A stretch of 51,057 nt of DNA from Ruminococcus sp. GTDB lineage: Bacteria > Bacillota > Clostridia > Oscillospirales > Ruminococcaceae. Below, piece by piece: positions 8,911 through 18,025 of this stretch. Position 1 is the stretch's first letter, and every line of letters begins with the position of its first letter. Made by a program: the position numbers and the translations under genes. The stretch covers positions 1 to 51,057 of the forward strand of contig JAFXEJ010000120.1 in NCBI GenBank assembly GCA_017513795.1, written 5' to 3'. The notes beneath the pieces were generated by a model. It was not told the DNA's origin, searched no databases, and was given only the letters and a program-made list of their open reading frames with translations.

Positions 8911-11139
8911 ATGAAAAAAATAATCGCTCTTACAACTGCTCTTGCTCTCTGCTTGGGAGCGGCTTCATGTGGGAAGAAAAAATCCTCCTCCGATACGGAA
9001 GAAGCAAAAAACAATTCCGTTTCCTATATGTCATACAATGCGGCTGATATCGAAATGGGAAAGGATTTCTCAAATATCTGCGCCCTCACAAGCGACCCGA
9101 AATCGGGCGATATCCTTATTTTCGGGCAAACTGATAACAACAGCTGGCATGGCTACACCACAACAGGAGAATTCTCTGACCGCACTGATTTCAAGTTCAA
9201 TCCGGCGGAAAACGAAACTGTCGTTCATGCCGCATGGCTTGGATTCGGCAAAAAAGGTATCCTCACCTATATGGACGGAAAGACTTTCATTCACGTTATC
9301 GGCGCTGACGGTACAGAAGAAAAGCTCCTTGACTGCGGCGAAATTCTTACCCCATTCGAGGACGGTTTCGTGTACGGAAGGCTCTACAGAAACGGTGACG
9401 GCTTTGCGGTGAGCGATTCCGGAAACGCACTTCACTTTATCGCCGGTGACGGAAGTTATCTCGGCGAGCCTGACCTCAAAGGGATGTCTGTTATGGGAGT
9501 TTCCGGAAATTCCGACGGCGGCGTGACGGTTATTTTCCTTAAAGCCGATAATTCCCTGTGTATGGCAGATTCTGACGGCAAAGAGCTTATAAATCAGCGT
9601 GACTGCACCGGTCCGGCTTCTTCGGCAATGACGATCTGCACAGGCTTCGGCGACTGCGAATTTGCTGGCATATTCATGGACGGGCTTTACGTTTTCCGTG
9701 AGGGAGGCTGGACTAAGCTTTCCGATCTTGCCGCATTTGATTTCCACCCGATCGAGATTTCCGGACTTGTCATGACCGGCGACAACAAATTTGCGACAGT
9801 TACCAAAGGTTCTGCGCTTTATCTGCTGACAGAGGAGGATATCTCCAACCTGAAATCGAAAAAAATCGTATCTCTTGCCGTTTATTCGGGCAGAGCCGAT
9901 CAGTACGTCAAGCTTGCGAACGATTACAACAAGGCACACCCCGACAGCGACTACAGAATCGAGGTTCAGCAGTATATCGCTGATGAAAATACTTCCTACG
10001 ACCAGATGATGTCCAACATGAAAATGGATATCATCACCGGAGATGCGCCGGATATCATCGTTGACCCCGTCGAGGGACTTGATCCGGCTGTTTACTATGT
10101 CGATCTCATGGAGTATCTCAAAGACGATCCCGACCTCAACGCTGATGATTTCATTCCCGGCTACCTTGACGCTATGACCGTTGACGGAACTGTTCCGATG
10201 ATTTTCCCGACTTTCTGGGCAAATACGCTTATCGGTAAAACTCGTTTTGTAGGCGAAAAGGAAAACTGGAATTATGACGAGTTCATTGCCGCCTACGAAG
10301 CTATGCCGGAGGGTATGGAGCTGAAAAATAATCTCGACGGAACTATGACGGATTCGCTTTTCTTCCTCATAAATATTCAGGAATTTGTGGACTACAACGA
10401 CGGTACCTGTGACTTTGAATCGCCGGAATTCACCAAAATGATGCGGTTTATCAAGGATAATCACATCGGTCTGACTCAACAGGAATGGGATGATCTATTC
10501 AGCGGTCAGTCAATGATTTTCTGGGAAACCAACACTCTTTGCTACCGTAAGAACAAAACACTTCTCGGCGAGGGATTCATGCATCCTGTCGATATTGTCG
10601 AAAAGCTTCATGCACGTTTTGATGAGGAAGTCACGTTTGTGGGATATCCCACTCTTGACGGAAGCGGCGGATATATCAACGATCCGGATATGCGCTTTTC
10701 CATCATGAAAACATCAGAATATCCCGATATTGCGTGGGATTTCATCAAATCGGCATTTGCTGACGAGCTGTATGATTCATATCAGCATCAGGGATTCCCC
10801 ACACTGGAGGATAAATTTGTTGAAAGATTCGACGAGTGCATGAACGTTTATCACTACGAAGGCGACGACTATGAAACCAAAATTCCGCAGGGAAAATGGT
10901 ATTACGATGCCGAAAACGGCAAGTCTATTCTGTACAACGCCTTCACGGAGAAGGAGCGTGACAGGGCAATGGAGTATATCCGCAGCTGTGTGAAGAATTT
11001 CAGGCGGTATGATCAGGAGCTTGAAAAAATCGTCCGTGAGGAGCTTAATGAGTATTTCAACAGCGATAAATCTGCCGAAGATACAGCGGCAATGATTCAG
11101 AATCGTGCTTCGATTTATCTCAGTGAAACGTATGGTTGA
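8911..11139 (+). CDS. Lipoprotein 2: paralogue with solute-binding C-terminal half
   Basis: 742 residues with the same architecture as lipoprotein 1: signal peptide with lipobox AAS-C, a strand-rich N-terminal half (~35-320) and a solute-binding half (~325-742) that again ends in SAEDTAAMIQNR..SIYLSETYG. The first ~20 codons and the upstream ~90 bases are nearly identical at the DNA level to lipoprotein 1, and so are the last ~25 codons and the bases after the stop, while the body has diverged strongly. The start is fixed by AAAGGAG and the matching signal peptide. The ligand is unknown. A long open frame on the opposite strand (9070-10479) is a codon-usage shadow. Confidence 0.8.
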   Translation: MKKIIALTTALALCLGAASCGKKKSSSDTEEAKNNSVSYMSYNAADIEMGKDFSNICALTSDPKSGDILIFGQTDNNSWHGYTTTGEFSDRTDFKFNPAENETVVHAAWLGFGKKGILTYMDGKTFIHVIGADGTEEKLLDCGEILTPFEDGFVYGRLYRNGDGFAVSDSGNALHFIAGDGSYLGEPDLKGMSVMGVSGNSDGGVTVIFLKADNSLCMADSDGKELINQRDCTGPASSAMTICTGFGDCEFAGIFMDGLYVFREGGWTKLSDLAAFDFHPIEISGLVMTGDNKFATVTKGSALYLLTEEDISNLKSKKIVSLAVYSGRADQYVKLANDYNKAHPDSDYRIEVQQYIADENTSYDQMMSNMKMDIITGDAPDIIVDPVEGLDPAVYYVDLMEYLKDDPDLNADDFIPGYLDAMTVDGTVPMIFPTFWANTLIGKTRFVGEKENWNYDEFIAAYEAMPEGMELKNNLDGTMTDSLFFLINIQEFVDYNDGTCDFESPEFTKMMRFIKDNHIGLTQQEWDDLFSGQSMIFWETNTLCYRKNKTLLGEGFMHPVDIVEKLHARFDEEVTFVGYPTLDGSGGYINDPDMRFSIMKTSEYPDIAWDFIKSAFADELYDSYQHQGFPTLEDKFVERFDECMNVYHYEGDDYETKIPQGKWYYDAENGKSILYNAFTEKERDRAMEYIRSCVKNFRRYDQELEKIVREELNEYFNSDKSAEDTAAMIQNRASIYLSETYG

Positions 11140-11160
11140 TTGAATCAGATGATATATATG

Positions 11161-11241
11161 TAGGGGCGGATGCCTGCATCCGCCCGTGTATTTCATTGAT
11201 TTTGCGGGACGTCGAGACGCCGTCCCCTACAATCGGTCATT
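11161..11241. repeat. Intergenic palindromic element after lipoprotein 2
   Basis: Contains GGGCGGATG-CCTG-CATCCGCCC (11164-11185) and GGGACG...CGTCCC (11206-11226), followed by the conserved CTACAATCGGTCATTT. It is nearly identical to the element after lipoprotein 1 but lacks the GTCGGC hairpin and the ATTACG tail. Confidence 0.8.
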
Positions 11242-11260
11242 TGAAATGTTCGGTACAGGC

Positions 11261-11292
11261 AACACAAAAGGCAGCCATTTACGGCTGCCTTT
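11261..11292 (-). terminator. Terminator of the aspartate kinase gene
   Basis: On the minus strand AAAGGCAGCC and GGCTGCCTTT pair around a six-base loop and are followed by TGTGTT. It lies four bases after the lysC stop codon. It may also stop transcription arriving from the lipoprotein genes, although the T-run on that strand is weak. Confidence 0.7.
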
Positions 11293-11295
11293 CTC

Positions 11296-12630
11296 TTACT
11301 GTTCTGATTTAATAAACATATCGTATATTTTTCTGATAGCTTCCGGAAGCTCATGCTCATTTACGCCAACAATAACATTCAGCTCGCTTGAACCCTGATC
11401 TATCAGCTTTACATTGATTCTTGCATGTGCAAGAGCTGCGAAAATTCGGGCAACTGTGCCTCTTGTGTTCTTCATTCTTCTGCCTACAACAGCAAGAATT
11501 GAAATTCCGTCCTCAATTTCGATATGGTCGGGATTTACAGCCTTGCGGATATCTGCAATAACCTTGTCACGAACAGGCGCAAGTGCTTCTGTACTAAGAG
11601 TAATACTCATTGTATCAATACCGGAAGGCATGTGCTCAAATGAAAGTCCGTTATCATAGAGCGCCTTGAGAATCTTCATTCCGAAGCCTGTCTCGTTGTT
11701 CATCATTGCCTTTTCGATGTTGATTGTGCTGAAGCCCTTTTTGCCGGCAATTCCGGTGATAGTATATCTGAGACTTTCGCCGCTGAAGTCATAATCGTCA
11801 GAAACGATCATCGTTCCGGGATCCTCAGGACGGTTTGTATTTCTGATATTGATCGGGATTCCAGCCGATCTTACGGGGAAAATTGCATCCTCGTGAAGAA
11901 CGGAAGCCCCCATATATGCAAGCTCACGAAGCTCTCTGTATGTGATTACCTCGATAACATCAGGATTTTCAACGATTCTCGGATCAGCGATAAGGAATCC
12001 GGAAACGTCAGTCCAGTTCTCGTAGATATCAGCCTTTACAGCATTTGCGATGATTGAACCTGTAACGTCAGAGCCGCCTCTTGAAAATGTCTTTATCACG
12101 CCCTCTGTAGTTCTGCCGTAGAATCCGGGAATTACAGCGTTGTCAAGGCCGTTGAGCTTTTCACGGACTGCCTTTACAGTCTCGTCGAGGAGAAGAACTC
12201 CCTTTGTATCGAAAATGATAACATCAGCAGCGTCAACGAAATTGAAGCCGAGGAAGTTTGCAAGAACCTTACCGTTGAGGTATTCACCACGGCTTGCAGC
12301 GAAATCTCTTGCCGGACGATTTTTCAGCTCCTGAGCAATAAGGTCGAAGTCCTCGTCAAGTGACATATCAATTCCAAGTTCGGAAATAATTCCTTTATAG
12401 CGTTCTTTTATAGTCTCAAACGGCTCGGAGAAGTCAATTCCGCTGCCGGCAAGCTCACAGCATTTATAGAGCATATCGGTAATTTTTATATCATCGGAAA
12501 ATCTTTTTCCCGGTGCAGAGGGAACTACATACTTTCTCTTATCGTCGCTCTTGATGATTGCAGCGACCTTTCTGAACTGATTTGCATCGGCAAGACTGCT
12601 TCCGCCGAACTTTACAACCTTATTAGCCAT
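11296..12630 (-). CDS. lysC: Aspartate kinase
   Basis: 444 residues from the second ATG (12630), nine bases after AAAGGA; an ATG three codons upstream directly abuts that site and is less likely. The N-terminal VKFGGSS motif and the kinase domain (~1-290) are followed by two ACT-type regulatory domains (~300-444), with GRRMKNTRGTVARIF and IDQGSSELN at the end. It phosphorylates L-aspartate, the first step towards lysine, threonine, methionine and diaminopimelate; the ACT domains suggest feedback inhibition by an end product. It is a single-gene unit with its own promoter. The leader is too short for a lysine riboswitch. Confidence 0.93.
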   Translation of the reverse strand: MANKVVKFGGSSLADANQFRKVAAIIKSDDKRKYVVPSAPGKRFSDDIKITDMLYKCCELAGSGIDFSEPFETIKERYKGIISELGIDMSLDEDFDLIAQELKNRPARDFAASRGEYLNGKVLANFLGFNFVDAADVIIFDTKGVLLLDETVKAVREKLNGLDNAVIPGFYGRTTEGVIKTFSRGGSDVTGSIIANAVKADIYENWTDVSGFLIADPRIVENPDVIEVITYRELRELAYMGASVLHEDAIFPVRSAGIPINIRNTNRPEDPGTMIVSDDYDFSGESLRYTITGIAGKKGFSTINIEKAMMNNETGFGMKILKALYDNGLSFEHMPSGIDTMSITLSTEALAPVRDKVIADIRKAVNPDHIEIEDGISILAVVGRRMKNTRGTVARIFAALAHARINVKLIDQGSSELNVIVGVNEHELPEAIRKIYDMFIKSEQ

Positions 12631-12681
12631 TATACTCATTCCTTTTATATCAGATTTATTGACAAAAATATCACAACATTA

Positions 12682-12710
12682 ATTATATTCGATTTTTCCC
12701 CGAAAATCAA
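12682..12710 (-). promoter_or_regulatory. Promoter of the aspartate kinase gene
   Basis: On the minus strand -35 TTGATT (12710-12705) and -10 TATAAT (12687-12682) are separated by 17 bases, with the start codon at 12630. The leader is about 45 bases and no riboswitch fits in it. Confidence 0.65.
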
Positions 12711-12793
12711 TTGATAGAAAGTAGAAAATAGAGTATTTATTCTGTGTATTTTTGGTGAATACGCTTGTACACCGGTGGTGGACACTTCTGTAC

Positions 12794-12822
12794 AAAAAAA
12801 CGGCAGACCTTTCAGTCTGCCG
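12794..12822 (-). terminator. Terminator of the GH5 gene
   Basis: On the minus strand CGGCAGAC and GTCTGCCG pair around TGAAAG (12822-12801) and are followed by seven T. It lies 15 bases after the stop codon and is a strong intrinsic terminator. Confidence 0.9.
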
Positions 12823-12837
12823 CTGTATTATGTCTGA

Positions 12838-15000
12838 TTATTCAGATACTGTAGGAAGTGCAGCTACAAGCTTGAGGAGATAGCTCTGAATTGCAAGAGC
12901 ATCCTTGTTTGTAACGCCGTCGCCATTGTCACAGCAATCGCTGTTTGCTTCGCCCTGTGCTGTCATTGCGTTTGCGTCTGTACCGCCAACGCCGTAAGCG
13001 TCAGGATTTCCGAGATACTGCATGATAAGTACAGCGTCTGCGAGTGTAACATTTCCGTCACAGTTAGCGTCACCATAGTTTACCTCAGGTGCAGGACCAG
13101 GAGTTGCAACAACATCAACGATCTCATAGCTTGTCATTTCGCCGTTTTCGTCGTCGCACCACCAGATCTGTGCCTGTGCAGATGCAACGTTGGGAAGTTT
13201 ATTCATAGGAACTTCAACGATGAATGTACCGTCTTCACCGATAACGCCTTCGTATTCAATATTTGTCCATTCTGCGCCCATGTAGCCTATACAGCCATTG
13301 ATAACTGAACCAGCCTTACCTTCGAACTTAACAACGAGTTTCTGCTCGATATCGTCTGCTCTGTTAGAAAGGTCAAGATTATACTTCTTTGTGTTGTCAA
13401 CAGGCGGCTCGTCAACCTCAGCACCGCCGATGATAGCCATAGCGCCGATTGTTGTCACGCCGTTTGTTCTTGCAAAGAGGTGAGCGATCTCAGAGGGCTC
13501 GCCAGACCATGCAGCTGCAATGTGCTCTGCTGAGTAGTAAGCGATTCCGTCCTTATCGTCATAAGGCTTGATTTCTGTCCAGTTATTCCATGAATCATCA
13601 ACTACAGCGATAACGGGCTGATCGCCTGTGTACTTGATAGCAACGTCGCCGCCTTCAAGCATTGCCCATGTAGCGTTGAGACCAGGTGTGCAGTTTCCGT
13701 CGGGAGAAAGAGCTGCGTCGATAGTGAGTTCCTTTTCGATGAGCTGAACACCAGTTGAGATGTCTTCATGCTCGATAACGGGAGACTTTCTCTCTGAACC
13801 CCACTTGATAGAATCGTCAGCAAGAACCTTGAGCATTGTGTCAACAACGTCTACTGAACCTTCGTTCCATGTGAGTGAGCTTCTGTTGAGGTATCCGTGA
13901 GACTCGCCGCCGTTGTTTGAAGCAACGTTGTTGTCCCAGAGAACACAGGGGATACCATATGCCTTTGTAACTTCAAGGTATGTTGTAGCCCAGTTGCATC
14001 TTGCCTCAGTGTTGTCGTAGTTTGAAGCACTGAATTCGCCGATAACAACAGGGATATCCTTGTCAAGGAATGTCTTTCTTACGCCGTCGAGAATAGTTCT
14101 GAGCTCGTTCTCGTAGCCGGAAGTAAATGTGCTGTGATCCTTAACTGAGGGATCCATTGTGAATGCATAGGGTGAATATGCGTGAACTGATGCTGCAAGG
14201 TAGTCATCGCCCTCAGGGATAACGTTCTTGGACATCATAGTTGTATCGCTTGATGCGCAGTAGCTGGGGAGCATGATAAGACGTGTCTCAGCGTAGGGTG
14301 AGTCACTGTTTCTGATGATATCAACAACGTCAGCGTTGAGCTTGTTGATAGTATCACACTCAGCCTGAGTAGGTCCCCACCATTCGTGGCTTGTTCCTGT
14401 AGCTCTGGGCTCGTTCATGGACTCGAAAATAAGACGCTGGTCGTAGTCTGCGAAAGTCTCAGCAAGCTGAGTCCATACGCCGCCAACGAAAGGCTTGAGT
14501 CTGTCATAATCCTCACCGAGAGTAGGGCTGTTCTGCCAGCCTTCTTCGTGGTGCATGTTAAGGATAACGTAAAGACCGCTGTTGTAGCACATGTCAACTA
14601 CTTCCTTAACACGAGCAAGCCATTCTTCGTCGATCTTGAAGCCGTTTTCCTTATCAACGTGCTGGAACCAGGTTACAGGTACACGGATTGTGTTGAAGCC
14701 CTTAGCCTTTACAGCGTCGATGAGTTCCTGAGTAGTCTTAGGGTTACCCCAGCAAGTCTCTGCCTCAAGACCGCTGTGATCGAGAACGCCGTCTGCCTTT
14801 GTGGAAACGTAAGCGTCGAAGCTGTTACCGAGGTTCCAGCCGAGCTGCATGTTCTCAGTGATTTCCCATGCTGTCATGATATCGTCAGCAGCGTCTGCCT
14901 CCGGAGCAGTCATGGGAGCAATTCTGATTGATGTGAGCATACAGAGTGCAGCAGCAGAAATGCTGACAATGCGCTTGAAGCCCTTAGATGTGTCAAACAT
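12838..15000 (-). CDS. Cellulosomal GH5 endoglucanase with two accessory modules and a C-terminal dockerin
   Basis: 720 residues from the ATG at 15000, nine bases after GGAGG; the upstream ATG at 15030 lacks a site. A signal peptide (1-~37) is followed by a GH5 catalytic domain (~40-395): LGWNLGNSFDA near the start, NEP with the acid/base Glu at ~197, and VIGEFSASN with the nucleophile Glu at ~322. GH5 enzymes of this type cleave beta-1,4-glucan, though mannan or xylan cannot be excluded. Two further domains, ~415-525 and ~537-640, look like carbohydrate-binding or spacer modules of unknown family. Residues ~642-715 form a type I-like dockerin with two calcium loops (GDANCDGNVTLADAV and a second, Cys-containing, irregular loop). 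It would be secreted and docked on a scaffoldin cohesin. It has its own promoter and terminator. Confidence 0.92.
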   Translation of the reverse strand: MFDTSKGFKRIVSISAAALCMLTSIRIAPMTAPEADAADDIMTAWEITENMQLGWNLGNSFDAYVSTKADGVLDHSGLEAETCWGNPKTTQELIDAVKAKGFNTIRVPVTWFQHVDKENGFKIDEEWLARVKEVVDMCYNSGLYVILNMHHEEGWQNSPTLGEDYDRLKPFVGGVWTQLAETFADYDQRLIFESMNEPRATGTSHEWWGPTQAECDTINKLNADVVDIIRNSDSPYAETRLIMLPSYCASSDTTMMSKNVIPEGDDYLAASVHAYSPYAFTMDPSVKDHSTFTSGYENELRTILDGVRKTFLDKDIPVVIGEFSASNYDNTEARCNWATTYLEVTKAYGIPCVLWDNNVASNNGGESHGYLNRSSLTWNEGSVDVVDTMLKVLADDSIKWGSERKSPVIEHEDISTGVQLIEKELTIDAALSPDGNCTPGLNATWAMLEGGDVAIKYTGDQPVIAVVDDSWNNWTEIKPYDDKDGIAYYSAEHIAAAWSGEPSEIAHLFARTNGVTTIGAMAIIGGAEVDEPPVDNTKKYNLDLSNRADDIEQKLVVKFEGKAGSVINGCIGYMGAEWTNIEYEGVIGEDGTFIVEVPMNKLPNVASAQAQIWWCDDENGEMTSYEIVDVVATPGPAPEVNYGDANCDGNVTLADAVLIMQYLGNPDAYGVGGTDANAMTAQGEANSDCCDNGDGVTNKDALAIQSYLLKLVAALPTVSE

Positions 15001-15106
15001 TGTTTTTCCCTCCATTTTTGTAGTTAGCATATTTTGTTTTGTAATTTTTCACATTTTCTCAGTCCGTGATCCAGTGCAGGAGATCCGTGACTAATCTCAT
15101 GCTTTA

Positions 15107-15135
15107 ATTTTAGCAGAACCTACAAATTTTGTCAA
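15107..15135 (-). promoter_or_regulatory. Promoter of the GH5 gene
   Basis: On the minus strand -35 TTGACA (15135-15130) and -10 TAAAAT (15112-15107) are separated by 17 bases. The leader to 15000 is about 100 bases and contains the direct repeat TCACGGA twice (near 15085 and 15063). The AT-rich stretch 15136-15257 shows nothing else that can be named. Confidence 0.75.
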
Positions 15136-15257
15136 TAGATTCTGTCTAATATTACCGATTTTGAACGTACAATTTTTATCGCAATTTTTGGTTATTTTGC
15201 GCAATAATTGAACAGTCGAATTTTTACATAATGAATTTATGATGAATAAATAAAATA

Positions 15258-15746
15258 TTATAACCTTTTAAACTCATGCCATACATCAATCTCGTCACGC
15301 TCAGGGTCCTCAAACCGGTCAAGAAGCTTCTGCATAAGACCGTCATCTACATAGAAATCCGTTGTTTCTCCGGCAAGAACCGAGGCATTCCGGAGTTCGA
15401 TATTTCTCTGCCACTCGTCAGCCGGTATGCTTATATAGTGCCATTCAAAGGAAATTCCAAGACCGGCGTAATACTCCGAGACCTCACGGCGCTCACTTTT
15501 TGTCCAGAATCCCCAGTCAAGGACAACTTTTCCTCCGGCTTTCACGATTCTTGCGGCTATTTTATGGAGATACCTCTTGATATCGGCGGCTATCGTGTCG
15601 AAATTCTCGCCCTCGCTGTGGTGGAAGATATCGGCGGAAACTTCATCGCATGAGAGCGTTACTGCGCTCATTTTCTCCGCAAGATTTTTCGCATAGAACG
15701 ATTTTCCGCTGCATATTCTGCCGCAGATAAGTACAACATCAGCCAT
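15258..15746 (-). CDS. Small P-loop kinase-like ATPase (AAA_33 type)
   Basis: 162 residues from the ATG at 15746, seven bases after GGAGG; a longer frame to 15860 runs through a hairpin repeat and is rejected. A Walker A motif GRICSGKS is at ~9-16 and the VVLDWGFWTKSERRE motif, typical of small AAA_33 nucleotide-dependent phosphotransferases, is at ~75-90. Related proteins phosphorylate small molecules or antibiotics; the substrate here is unknown. It lies between two dockerin enzymes and reads the same way, but repeats separate it from the CE2 gene and there is no sign that it takes part in polysaccharide breakdown. Confidence 0.75.
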   Translation of the reverse strand: MADVVLICGRICSGKSFYAKNLAEKMSAVTLSCDEVSADIFHHSEGENFDTIAADIKRYLHKIAARIVKAGGKVVLDWGFWTKSERREVSEYYAGLGISFEWHYISIPADEWQRNIELRNASVLAGETTDFYVDDGLMQKLLDRFEDPERDEIDVWHEFKRL

Positions 15747-15768
15747 AATTTTTCCTCCATAAACATAC

Positions 15769-15890
15769 GGACGCCCAATGGGCGTCCCCAGACTTTCCAA
15801 AAACCTCTGTTTTGTGGGACGTCGAAGACGCCGTCCCCTACAGATGGCTATTTTACGCATTATAAATGTAGGGGCGAACTATGTTCGCCC
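15769..15890. repeat. Intergenic palindromic element between the kinase and CE2 genes
   Basis: Three hairpins: GGACGCCC-AAT-GGGCGTCC (15769-15787), GGGACG...CGTCCC (15816-15837) and GGGCGAAC-TAT-GTTCGCCC (15872-15890). The last has the same outer stem as the copy at 11164 but AAC/GTT in place of GAT/ATC, changed on both arms. Confidence 0.8.
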
Positions 15891-15949
15891 GCAAAAAATC
15901 ATGTTTACCGACACGCTGCGGATGCCCATTTGTCCGCATTAAGCAGCGC

Positions 15950-17650
15950 TCATTTTGTCTTGACAAGCTTGAAGTTCTGTATTGTGAATCTTCCGCTGTC
16001 ATAGCCGCCTATCTGGAATACGACCTCAGCATCACAAGCCTCGGGACAGGTAAATTCCTTCTCATAGTGGATAGTCTCTGCGCCGCAGCTTATTGTATCT
16101 TCATAGATAACCTTTCCGCCGCTTCTCACAATAAGAGGAACTTCGGATTCCGCACCGGCTGTCCAGTCGAATTTAAGCTGATATACGCCGTCTTTTTTGA
16201 GTCCGACAGGAGCAATAACAGCTTCAAGAGCCTCCGGAGCACTTCCACCTGCGTAATTTGTCAGCCAGAACGATTTATCGTAATCGTTGAGGTATGCATA
16301 GCAGTTTCCGCCGAGATCAGGATCAGTAACAAGCTTGTACTCAGAATCAACGGCAACGTCAAGACCTATCTGCGAGGACTCGATTCCGAGAGCCTGACAT
16401 ATCTTGTCTGCAAGCACATACGCACTGTTCTGCTGAGTTACAGCTGACGGGTGCCAGTCAGAGCCTACGCCGTCCATCTGGATATTCTGCGTAACTGACT
16501 CATAGCAAGTCACCTTTTTATCGCCGAACTGCTTCACAGCTTCCTCGATAAGAGGGTAAACAACGTCATTTCCGCCCATAGTTCCCATTGTACAGATGAT
16601 ATGAGCATCGGGGTTGCACTTGCGCACCATGCCGAGAAAATCAACATATCCGGCGATAAATTCAGCATCGCCGCCCTCCGGCTTGTTCTGGAGGTAGCTG
16701 TTATCGTTTGTGCCGAGATTAATCACAACAACGTCGTTTTCAACAGAGGCGAAATCCCACGGCTTTGCATACTGCCACTTTCCGACGTTCTCATAGAAGT
16801 CAGGAACAAGCTGGTCAGTATTCTTTTCGCCCGATGTATAGCCGGAAATTATTCCGTGACCGCTGTACGAAACAGCACTGTAATCCGCATCAAGAAGCTC
16901 TGCGGTAAGGTATGCATATGATTTCATGAAGTTCTCAGTCGTTGTCTTGAAGGATTCTCCCGAGGAAAGTCCCTCAACGCCGTATGCACAGGTGATAGAG
17001 TCGCCTATAAACTCTATTTTTATTTCCTTTTCCGGAACAGGCACAACAGGCTTTGCCGCTGAGGATTTCACATTGATATTCTTTACGCCGATTGCGCCAT
17101 TATTTGCCTCTGAAAGGTGGATAACAGTGATTTCAGCTGTTTTCATCGTATTTCCGCTGAAAATGGTAATATCCTTTGTTTCCTCGCTCATAACGTCGTC
17201 CTCGATAACTTCGCCGTCAACGAGAATCGCATAGCGTGAACGGTGGTCTGCACCGTTGCTTATGGAGTTGTCTCCGGCAAGAGTAACTGTCGCTTCGCTT
17301 GCCGAAACAGTGAATTTCACTGCCGAGCCGCTCTGTACGAGCCATGTGATATCGCCGTCTCTGAGGGTACGTCCCACAAGCTTGACATTCTTTGCAACCG
17401 CCGCAAAATCGCCTAAATTCTGCTCGCCGGTCTGCGCAAGCTGCTGTCGGAGCTGTACCATGTCGAAGACATCAACCACGCCGTCGCCGTCGATATCGTC
17501 ATCCTTTGTCATTTCGCCCTCACGGAGCAGAGCATTTCTGAGATGAACAAGGTCATCTGTAGTTCTCTGCGCAGAGGAAACGCTGCCTACAGTCAGTGCT
17601 GTACAGGCAAGAATACATCCAGCCGAAGCAGCAATTTTTTTGTTTTTCAT
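15950..17650 (-). CDS. Secreted CE2-type acetyl esterase with an N-terminal dockerin-like module
   Basis: 566 residues. A signal peptide (1-~27, cleavage after VSSA) is followed by one good dockerin calcium loop (DDIDGDGVVDVFDMVQLRQQL, ~51-71) preceded by a degenerate half without a loop. Residues ~85-195 form the N-terminal jelly roll of CE2 esterases. Residues ~208-422 are the SGNH hydrolase domain with GDSIT (Ser218), GTNDNS and DWHPS (Asp398, His400). CE2 enzymes remove acetyl groups from plant polysaccharides, often at O-6. A C-terminal beta-rich domain (~428-566) is probably a carbohydrate-binding module. GGGAG lies eight bases before the start. It would work with the neighbouring GH5 on acetylated cell-wall polymers. 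Confidence 0.88.
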   Translation of the reverse strand: MKNKKIAASAGCILACTALTVGSVSSAQRTTDDLVHLRNALLREGEMTKDDDIDGDGVVDVFDMVQLRQQLAQTGEQNLGDFAAVAKNVKLVGRTLRDGDITWLVQSGSAVKFTVSASEATVTLAGDNSISNGADHRSRYAILVDGEVIEDDVMSEETKDITIFSGNTMKTAEITVIHLSEANNGAIGVKNINVKSSAAKPVVPVPEKEIKIEFIGDSITCAYGVEGLSSGESFKTTTENFMKSYAYLTAELLDADYSAVSYSGHGIISGYTSGEKNTDQLVPDFYENVGKWQYAKPWDFASVENDVVVINLGTNDNSYLQNKPEGGDAEFIAGYVDFLGMVRKCNPDAHIICTMGTMGGNDVVYPLIEEAVKQFGDKKVTCYESVTQNIQMDGVGSDWHPSAVTQQNSAYVLADKICQALGIESSQIGLDVAVDSEYKLVTDPDLGGNCYAYLNDYDKSFWLTNYAGGSAPEALEAVIAPVGLKKDGVYQLKFDWTAGAESEVPLIVRSGGKVIYEDTISCGAETIHYEKEFTCPEACDAEVVFQIGGYDSGRFTIQNFKLVKTK

Positions 17651-17751
17651 ATTTTCATCTCCCGAACAAAATATATACTTCTATTATACATTATAATAGC
17701 ATTTTTTTCAAGTATTACAGGCAAAATTTCATTTTTTATTTACAATCAGCA

Positions 17752-17905
17752 GGGGCGCACACATGGGTGCGCCCGTGTAAATTTCATGAATTGTTTTCTC
17801 TGCGGACACCCAATGGACGTCCATACAATTGTTTCCGGAATTTTTTCAATCCGTCGGCGAATGCCGACACCATAATTACGAATTACGCATTCAGAATTCC
17901 GAATT
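17752..17905. repeat. Intergenic palindromic element between the CE2 gene and cysE
   Basis: Fills most of the 375-base gap 17651-18025. It has GGGCGCAC-ACATGG-GTGCGCCC (17753-17774), a partly decayed GGAC...GTCC hairpin (17804-17822), GTCGGC-GAAT-GCCGAC (17853-17868) and a decaying ATTACG tail (to ~17905). The order of modules matches the copies at 8751 and 50832. Confidence 0.8.
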
Positions 17906-17942
17906 AAAAATCATTGCGGGAAGTCGGAGCTTTTTATTTTTC

Positions 17943-17971
17943 TTGACATAATTCATTAAATTGTATATAAT
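17943..17971 (+). promoter_or_regulatory. Consensus sigma-A promoter of the cysE-cysS operon
   Basis: TTGACA (17943-17948) and TATAAT (17966-17971) are separated by exactly 17 bases. The leader to 18026 is about 50 bases, too short for a T-box, although the operon holds cysteine genes where T-boxes are often found. Confidence 0.85.
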
Positions 17972-18025
17972 ATAAGTGACGCATTATGTGCGTTTTATTC
18001 TGATATGAGGAGTATTATTCAATAT

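Noticed and set aside
9070-10479. 469-codon open frame on the strand opposite lipoprotein 2
   Set aside because: It lies entirely antisense to a well-supported gene, has no ribosome binding site and its product is low in recognisable motifs; it follows from the codon use of the real gene.
12631-12690. Lysine riboswitch upstream of aspartate kinase
   Set aside because: The leader is only about 45 bases; the riboswitch needs around 170.
17972-18025. T-box upstream of cysE-cysS
   Set aside because: Only about 50 bases lie between promoter and start and no T-box motif or terminator is present.
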